A stretch of DNA of 64,000 nt from Aldehydirespirator sp965203635 (lineage in GTDB: Bacteria > Actinomycetota > Acidimicrobiia > Acidimicrobiales > Aldehydirespiratoraceae), in assembly GCA_965203635.1 (NCBI GenBank), contig OZ241903.1, positions 1,116,001 to 1,180,000 of the forward strand, in the 5' to 3' direction. The notes below the pieces were generated by a model that was not told the DNA's origin, did not search any database, and saw only the letters and a program-made list of their open reading frames with translations. The number at the start of each line of letters is the position of its first letter. Position 1 is the first letter of the stretch. Both the position numbers and the translations under genes were made by a program. Below are positions 58,251 to 64,000 of the stretch, one piece after another.

Positions 58251-60241
58251 TCCTCGTCGGCGGCTTCGGCGGCCCGGTCCCGGATCTCGGCCACCACGCC
58301 CGGATCGGCCAGCGTGGTGGTGTCGCCCAGATCCCGGCCGTCGGCCACATCACGCAGCAAGCGGCGCATGATCTTGCCCGAACGGGTCTTCGGCAGGTCC
58401 GGCACCAGGAACACCGCCTTCGGCCGAGCCGTCGGCCCCAGCTTCACCGCCACATGCTGGCGGACCTCCTCCCGCAACTCGTCCGACGCCACCGCCGTAC
58501 CCACCAGGATCACGTAGCCCACTATCGCCTGGCCGGTGATGTCATCGGACGCGCCCACAACCGCCGCCTCGGCCACCGCCGGATGGTCCACCAGCGCCGA
58601 CTCCACCTCCGTCGTCGAGATCCGGTGGCCCGACACGTTCATCACGTCGTCCACCCGGCCCAGCAGCCACAGATAGCCGTCGGCGTCCACCCGGGCACCG
58701 TCGCCCGCGAAATAGCGGCCCTCGAACTCCGACCAGTACGTCTCCCGGTAGCGCTCCGGGTCGCCCCAGATCCCCCGCAGCATCGACGGCCACGGCCGGA
58801 TGATGGTCAGATACCCGCCGCCCTCGGCCACCACAGACCCCGCGTCGTCCACCACCTCGGCGAACACCCCCGGCAGCGGCTGCGTGGCCGAGCCCGGCTT
58901 GGTGGTCGTCACCCCCGGCAACGGCGTGATCATGTGGCCGCCGGTCTCGGTCTGCCACCACGTGTCCACCACCGGGCAGCGCTCGCCGCCGACATGGCGG
59001 TGATACCACATCCACGCCTCGGGGTTGATCGGCTCCCCCACCGTGCCCAGCACCCGCAGGCTCGACAGGTCACGGCCCGCCGGCCACTGCTCGCCCCACT
59101 TCATGAACGTGCGGATCGCGGTCGGGGCGGTGTACAGCTGGGTCACGCCGTAGCGCTCGATGATGTCCCACAGCCGGTCCTTGGCCCAGCCGGCCCGGTC
59201 GCCGGAACGCTCGGCGGGGCGGGGCGTGTCCGGCGTGCCCTCGTACATCACCGACGTGGCCCCATTGGCCAGCGGCCCGTACACGATGTAGCTGTGGCCC
59301 GTCACCCAGCCGATGTCGGCCGCGCACCAGAACACGTCGGTGTCGGGCCGCAGATCGAACACGTAGCGGTGGGTGAACGCCACCTGGGTCAGGTAGCCGC
59401 CGGTGGTGTGCATGATCCCCTTCGGCTTGGCCGTGGTGCCCGACGTGTACAGCAGGTACAGCAGCTGCTCGGAGTCCATCGGCTCGGCCGGGCAGTCGGG
59501 GGCGGCCTCCGCCATCAGGTCGTGCCACCACAGGTCCCGGCCCTCGACCATCACCGGGTCGGTGCCGCAGCGGTCCACCACCACCACATGCTCCACCGAC
59601 GGGGCGCCGGCCGACAGGGCCAGGTCCACGTTCGGCTTCAGGGCCGAGGGCGCGCCCCGGCGGTAGCCGGCGTCGGCGGTGACCACCAGCCGGGCCTCGG
59701 CGTCGGCGCAGCGGTCGGTGATGGCGTCGGGCGAGAAGCCGCCGAAGATCACCGAATGGGCCACCCCGATGCGGGTGCAGGCCAGCATGGTGACCGCCAG
59801 CTCCGGGATCATCGGCATGTACACCGCGATGCGGTCGCCCCTGCGCAGGCCCAGGCGCAGCAGCACGTTGGCGAAGCGCTGCACGTCGTCGAGCAGCTCG
59901 GAGTAGGTGATGGTGCGGGTGTCGCCCGGCTCGCCCTCCCAGTGGAAGGCCACCTTGTCGCCTTTGCCCGCGGCGACGTGGCGGTCCAGGCAGTTGTGCG
60001 ACACGTTGAGCTGCCCGCCCACGAACCACTTGGCGAACGGCAGGTCCCACTCCAGCGTGGTGTGGAAGTCGGTGTGCCAGTCGAGCAGGTTCCGGGCCTG
60101 GCCGGCCCAGAACGCCTCGAAGTCGGCGGCGGCCTCGTCGTACATCGACCGGTCGGCAGCCTGGGCCGCGGCCGCGAAGTCCGGCGGCGGCGGGAACGTG
60201 CGGTCCTCGGTCTCGTAGATCTCGATCGAGCCTTCGGCCAT
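58247..60241 (-). CDS. acs: Acetyl-CoA synthetase
   Basis: A 664-residue enzyme of normal length, making acetyl-CoA from acetate, ATP and CoA. Motifs: LLYTSGTTAKPKGIMH (ATP loop), VVDTWWQTETGGHMI (acetate site), YFAGDGARVDADGYLWLLGR, and the C-terminal catalytic Lys in TRSGKIMRRLLRD, the site usually acetylated for control. The N-terminus has the expected AxFW motif (FEAFWAGQARNLLDW). Confidence 0.95.
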   Translation of the reverse strand: MAEGSIEIYETEDRTFPPPPDFAAAAQAADRSMYDEAAADFEAFWAGQARNLLDWHTDFHTTLEWDLPFAKWFVGGQLNVSHNCLDRHVAAGKGDKVAFHWEGEPGDTRTITYSELLDDVQRFANVLLRLGLRRGDRIAVYMPMIPELAVTMLACTRIGVAHSVIFGGFSPDAITDRCADAEARLVVTADAGYRRGAPSALKPNVDLALSAGAPSVEHVVVVDRCGTDPVMVEGRDLWWHDLMAEAAPDCPAEPMDSEQLLYLLYTSGTTAKPKGIMHTTGGYLTQVAFTHRYVFDLRPDTDVFWCAADIGWVTGHSYIVYGPLANGATSVMYEGTPDTPRPAERSGDRAGWAKDRLWDIIERYGVTQLYTAPTAIRTFMKWGEQWPAGRDLSSLRVLGTVGEPINPEAWMWYHRHVGGERCPVVDTWWQTETGGHMITPLPGVTTTKPGSATQPLPGVFAEVVDDAGSVVAEGGGYLTIIRPWPSMLRGIWGDPERYRETYWSEFEGRYFAGDGARVDADGYLWLLGRVDDVMNVSGHRISTTEVESALVDHPAVAEAAVVGASDDITGQAIVGYVILVGTAVASDELREEVRQHVAVKLGPTARPKAVFLVPDLPKTRSGKIMRRLLRDVADGRDLGDTTTLADPGVVAEIRDRAAEAADEE

Positions 60242-60314
60242 TGGTCGGTCCTCCTCGTTCCTGCTGGTTCCTGCTGGCCGGTTGCCTGCCGGTTACCGAC
60301 CGTTACGTACCGGC

Positions 60315-60418
60315 CTACCTGCCCACCGGGACGGTCTCGGTGTCGCGGCCCGGGCGCAGCACCGTGCCCACTACCTGCCCACCGGGACGGTCTCGGTGTC
60401 GCGGCCCGAGCGCAGCAC
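60315..60418. repeat. Tandem duplication of a gene's 3' end, period 56 bp
   Basis: About 48 bases from CTACCTGCCCACCGGGACGG at 60315 recur at 60371 with one change. The second copy is the coding 3' end and stop of the amidohydrolase; the first lies just beyond its stop. The amino-acid echo is RPGRDTETVPVGR followed by a stop in both. Confidence 0.8.
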
Positions 60419-62113
60419 GATGCCCGGCAGGGCGTCGGTGGACTCGCCGTCGACCACGGTGGTGACCCCGTTCACCATCACCCGGCGCACCCCGGTGGCC
60501 TCCGACCACAGGCGCTTGCCGTCGCCGGGCAGGTCGGCCACCAGCACCGGCTCCAGCGCGCCCACCGTGTCGGGATCGAACAGCACGACGTCGGCGAAGC
60601 AGCCCTCGGCGATCCGGCCCCGGCCCCTCAGCCCGAACAGCCGGGCCGGCGCCTCGGTGAGATGATGCACCGCGTTCTCGAGAGTGGTGAGCCGGCGGCC
60701 CCGCAGGCAGTCGTCGATCCAGGCCGTGGTGTAGCAGGCGCCGGCCATGCGGTCGAGGTGCGCCCCCGCGTCGCTGCCGCCGATCATCACCGCCGGATGC
60801 TCCCAGGCCTCGGCCCGCAGCCGCCAGCTCTCGGGATCGTCGTCGGTGGGGGCCGGCCACAGCACGGTGCGCAGGTCGTCGGCCAGGCAGATGTCCACCA
60901 GGCAGAAGAAGTCCCGCTGGCCCCGCTCCCGGGCGACGTCCCCGACCCGGCGGCCCTTCAGGCCCTCGTTGGCAGTCGAGTAGGTGTCGCCGATGCGGTA
61001 GTCGGACCAGCCGGTGAGACGGCTGAACACGCCCGCCTCCGGTCTGGCCGCGTCGTTCTCGAGGGAGATGAGCGTCTCGGGGCGGCGCAGGGCCTCCATG
61101 CGCTCGGCGACCGGCAGGCCGAAGACGTCGGGCCAGCCGGGCAGCATGTGCAGCGCGCAGAACGTGCCCAGGTTCATGTTCATGCCGACCAGGATCGGCA
61201 TGGTGAGGGCTATGACTATGGCCCCGGCGTCGGCCGCCTGCTCGCAGGCCGCGATCTGGTTGCGGTAGTCGTCGGGGCGGGCCGAGTCGATGGTCAGCAC
61301 GTTCCAGTTGAGGGGGCGCTGGGCCTGCAGCGACATGCGGGTCATCAGGTCGATCTCGTCGTCGCTGAAGCCCTTCATGCAGCCGTCGGCGACCCACTCC
61401 AGGGTGGTGCCCTCGTGGGTGGCCGTCTCCCGGCACAGCTCCAGCACCTCGTGCTCGGAGGCCCAGCGGCTGGGCACCGGCTGGCCGTCGCCGTCGTTGT
61501 GGGTGTAGCTGCGGCCGGTGGAGAAGCCGAGGCCGCCGGCGGCCAGCGACTCGGCCAGCAGGGCCCGCATCAGGGCGATCTGGTCGTCGTTGGCCTCGTG
61601 TCCGACGGCGTCGTCGCGCATGACCGCCCGCCGCAGCGCGCAGTGTCCCACCATGAAGCCGGCGTTCACGCCGACGCCTCTGGTCTCGACGGCCCGCAGG
61701 TAGTCGGCGAAGCTCTCCCAGTCCCACGGCACGCCCTGTTCGAGGGCGGCCAGCTCCATGCCCTCGACCTTCACCATCATGCGCTTGAGGTACTCGCCGT
61801 CGGACGGGTGGCTGAGCGGGGCCAGCGAGAAGCCGCAGTTGCCGCCGACCACGGACGTGACGCCGAACGTGTTGGACGGGGTGGCCCTCGGGTCCCAGAA
61901 GATCTGGGCGTCGTAGTGGGTGTGGGGGTCGATGAAGCCGGGGCACACGACCAGGCCGTCGGCGTCGACGGTGTCGGTGGGGTTGGTGTCGGCGAACTCG
62001 CCGGGGTCGGCCACGGCCACGATCCGGCCGTCTGAGACGCCGATGTCGGCGGGTCGGGCCGGGGCGCCGGTGCCGTCGACGAGCGTGCCGCCGGTGATCA
62101 GCGTGTCGAGCAT
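60371..62113 (-). CDS. N-acyl-D-amino-acid deacylase-type amidohydrolase
   Basis: A 580-residue amidohydrolase of the D-aminoacylase group. It opens LDTLITGGTLVDGTGAPAR, has the metal site PGFIDPHTHYDAQ, NCGFSLAP, GHCALRRAV, STGRSYTH, and the late Asp in GGSDAGAHLDRM. It probably hydrolyses an N-acylated D-amino acid or a related cyclic amide; many genome copies have no defined substrate. The inverted-repeat element at 62169-62225 lies 56 bases upstream. The stop is followed by a duplicated copy of its own 3' end. Confidence 0.85.
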   Translation of the reverse strand: MLDTLITGGTLVDGTGAPARPADIGVSDGRIVAVADPGEFADTNPTDTVDADGLVVCPGFIDPHTHYDAQIFWDPRATPSNTFGVTSVVGGNCGFSLAPLSHPSDGEYLKRMMVKVEGMELAALEQGVPWDWESFADYLRAVETRGVGVNAGFMVGHCALRRAVMRDDAVGHEANDDQIALMRALLAESLAAGGLGFSTGRSYTHNDGDGQPVPSRWASEHEVLELCRETATHEGTTLEWVADGCMKGFSDDEIDLMTRMSLQAQRPLNWNVLTIDSARPDDYRNQIAACEQAADAGAIVIALTMPILVGMNMNLGTFCALHMLPGWPDVFGLPVAERMEALRRPETLISLENDAARPEAGVFSRLTGWSDYRIGDTYSTANEGLKGRRVGDVARERGQRDFFCLVDICLADDLRTVLWPAPTDDDPESWRLRAEAWEHPAVMIGGSDAGAHLDRMAGACYTTAWIDDCLRGRRLTTLENAVHHLTEAPARLFGLRGRGRIAEGCFADVVLFDPDTVGALEPVLVADLPGDGKRLWSEATGVRRVMVNGVTTVVDGESTDALPGIVLRSGRDTETVPVGR

Positions 62114-62168
62114 TCCGCAGAGGGTAGCCGTGGCAGGGTTGGGCGGGCTCCGCGCCCTACCCGGCGTC

Positions 62169-62225
62169 CGGCGAAATTGATGGCGAAACCGCCCCTATAG
62201 GCCCAATACCCGCATCAATTTCGGG
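62169..62225. repeat. Dispersed inverted-repeat element, copy 2
   Basis: The arms CGAAATTGATG and CATCAATTTCG are conserved with copy 1 (38561-38615), as is the core CCCTATA-GCCCAATA. Several changes lie in the bases after the left arm. Confidence 0.75.
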
Positions 62226-62304
62226 TGGGGACGGGTGGGGACGGGTGGGGACCGGGCCCGGCGCGGCTGAAACCTCGGGCGGCAGCCGGCGATACAGTCG
62301 AGGC

Positions 62305-62958
<654 letters not shown>

Positions 62959-62991
62959 CCGTCGTTCGGCCCGCCCTGAGTTGACCCTCAG

Positions 62992-63150
62992 TTGACGGCC
63001 GACCACAAGCCGTCAACCGGCCACGAGGCCACAGCCGGACCCGAGCCTACGGCCGACCACCGGTCACCAGCCGGACCCAAGCCCACGGCCGACCACGAGT
63101 CGCCAGCCGACCACCGGTCACCAGCGGGCCCCAAGGCCACGGCCGGCCAT
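62992..63150 (+). repeat. Imperfect direct repeats at the 5' end of the EamA gene
   Basis: Units of about 36 bases around ACGGCCGACCACxxGTCxCCAG recur four to five times with changes. If translated they give TADHxSPAGPKP-like repeats. Confidence 0.6.
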
Positions 63151-64000
63151 GGGTCGCCGGGTGCCACGGCGCGGGGCCGGCGGTGGGGGGCGGCGATGAT
63201 GCTCGTGTCCGGGTTCGGTTTCGGCGCCACCGGCGCCATCTCCCGCAGCATCGACGCCGACGTCTGGCAGAAGGCCAGCTGGAGGGCCTTCATCGGCGGG
63301 GTCGCGGCGCTTGTCTACGTGTGGGTCAGCAGCCGGGTCGCGGGCCGGGGCGGGGGTCGGGCCGGGAACTCGCAGGCGCGGCTGCGGCTGAGTGCGACCC
63401 TTGGTCCCCAGGGGCTGCTGCTGGTCGGGCTGGCCGCGCTATCGATGATCCTCTACATCGATGCCCTCCAGCGGACCGAGGTGGCCAACGTCTCCGTGAT
63501 CTTGGCCACCGTGCCGTTCCTGGCCGCCGGGCTGGCGTGGCTGATCCTGCGGGAGCGGCTGCGGCGCTCGACAGTGGTGGCCGCAGTGATCGCGCTGGCG
63601 GGGGTGACCATGACGGTGGCCGGGAACCTCGAGCCCGGCGACCTCGACGGCAACCTGCGGGCCGTGGTCCTGGCGTTGTCGCTGGCCCTGCTCATCGTGC
63701 TGATCCGCCGGTTCGAGGGAGCCGACGCGGTGCTGGCGCTGGGCACCGCCGGCGTGCTGCTGTTCGTGGTGGCGCTGGTGGTGGCCGACCCCCTGGGGGT
63801 GTCGGGCGACCAGTTCCCGCTGCTGCTGTTCTTCGGGGCGGTGTTCGCGGTGTCGCTGGTGCTGTGGGCCGAGGGAGTGCGGCTGATCCCGGCCGCGGAG
63901 GCCGGCCTGCTGGGCGCCAGCGAGACGCCGTTCTCGATCCTGCTGGCGTGGCTCGTGCTGGCCGAGGCGCCGCCGCTGGTCACGGTGGTCGGCGGGTTGA
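62992..64000 (+). CDS. EamA/DMT-family transporter (runs off window)
   Basis: A multi-helix membrane protein, open at the right edge. From ATG 63196 it reads MMLVSGFGFGATGAISRS, then about nine hydrophobic helices (LIVLIRRFEG, GVLLFVVALVVADP, GAVFAVSLVLWAEGV) with the EamA-type motif RTEVANVSVILATVPFLAA and RLIPAAEAGLLGASETPFS. It exports small metabolites or amino acids in known relatives. The frame is open upstream to 62980, and a TTG at 62992 would add 68 residues of an unusual Pro/His repeat (TADHxSPAGPKP). The start is therefore unclear: TTG 62992 or ATG 63196. Confidence 0.78.
   Translation, partial: MTADHKPSTGHEATAGPEPTADHRSPAGPKPTADHESPADHRSPAGPKATAGHGSPGATARGRRWGAAMMLVSGFGFGATGAISRSIDADVWQKASWRAFIGGVAALVYVWVSSRVAGRGGGRAGNSQARLRLSATLGPQGLLLVGLAALSMILYIDALQRTEVANVSVILATVPFLAAGLAWLILRERLRRSTVVAAVIALAGVTMTVAGNLEPGDLDGNLRAVVLALSLALLIVLIRRFEGADAVLALGTAGVLLFVVALVVADPLGVSGDQFPLLLFFGAVFAVSLVLWAEGVRLIPAAEAGLLGASETPFSILLAWLVLAEAPPLVTVVGGL

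Overview
The window is high-GC DNA that looks actinobacterial, most likely class Acidimicrobiia. Evidence: GTG/TTG starts are common, there is an F420-type LLM oxidoreductase and a P450 of the actinobacterial lipid/steroid type, and there are many secreted proteins with S-layer-homology (SLH) units carrying the signature GCGDGxxFCP. The lineage is inferred from gene content; there is no rRNA here. tRNA-Phe, -Asp, -Glu and -Tyr genes are present.

Layout. (1) 1-13.2 kb: a carbohydrate locus. An aldo/keto reductase and L-fuconate dehydratase plus a second enolase-superfamily enzyme are divergently transcribed. Facing them is a long minus-strand operon: ABC importer (binding protein, two permeases), Gfo/Idh oxidoreductase, DeoR-type regulator, SIS isomerase/deaminase, class I aldolase, FucU-type mutarotase and a fused NagA-ROK protein. 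Together these suggest uptake and breakdown of fucose and N-acetylated amino sugars. The two outward promoters share short sequence motifs that may be the regulator's operator. (2) 13.3-18.2 kb: a P450, three tRNAs, then two tandem genes joining a GPP34 (GOLPH3-like) domain to a cytochrome P450; the second is cut off mid-P450.

(3) 18.2-33.4 kb: a surface-protein region. Three large SLH/Ig-like proteins are present. Only one (30479-33286) has a ribosome-binding site, start codon and charged signal-peptide N-terminus. The other two begin at exactly the same internal base, lack starts, and lie in different contexts and orientations. All three end in the same palindrome-plus-terminator module. 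The pattern resembles an expression locus with silent cassettes, i.e. surface-antigen variation by recombination, and is the most interesting part of the window. Between them are four small secreted SLH proteins, a HicA-like pair and small unknown genes.

(4) 33.8-46.6 kb: hipBA flanked by a short direct repeat, an amidohydrolase/opine-dehydrogenase pair, LLM oxidoreductase, one degenerate and one intact AMP-binding enzyme, an SLH plus RCC1-propeller protein, a GNAT acetyltransferase, a RelE/ribbon-helix-helix toxin-antitoxin pair and a Fic protein. (5) 47.1-54.3 kb: a two-gene operon for a lipoprotein with 28 RCC1-like repeats (arranged as 4 x 7) and a lipoprotein with two M23 peptidase domains, bracketed by diverged direct repeats of about 125 bp. 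(6) 54.5-64 kb: mostly core genes: a DUF4143 remnant beside tRNA-Tyr, YajQ, another toxin-antitoxin-like pair, HtpX, a HAD phosphatase, acetyl-CoA synthetase, a D-aminoacylase-type amidohydrolase, MsrA and an EamA transporter that runs off the end.
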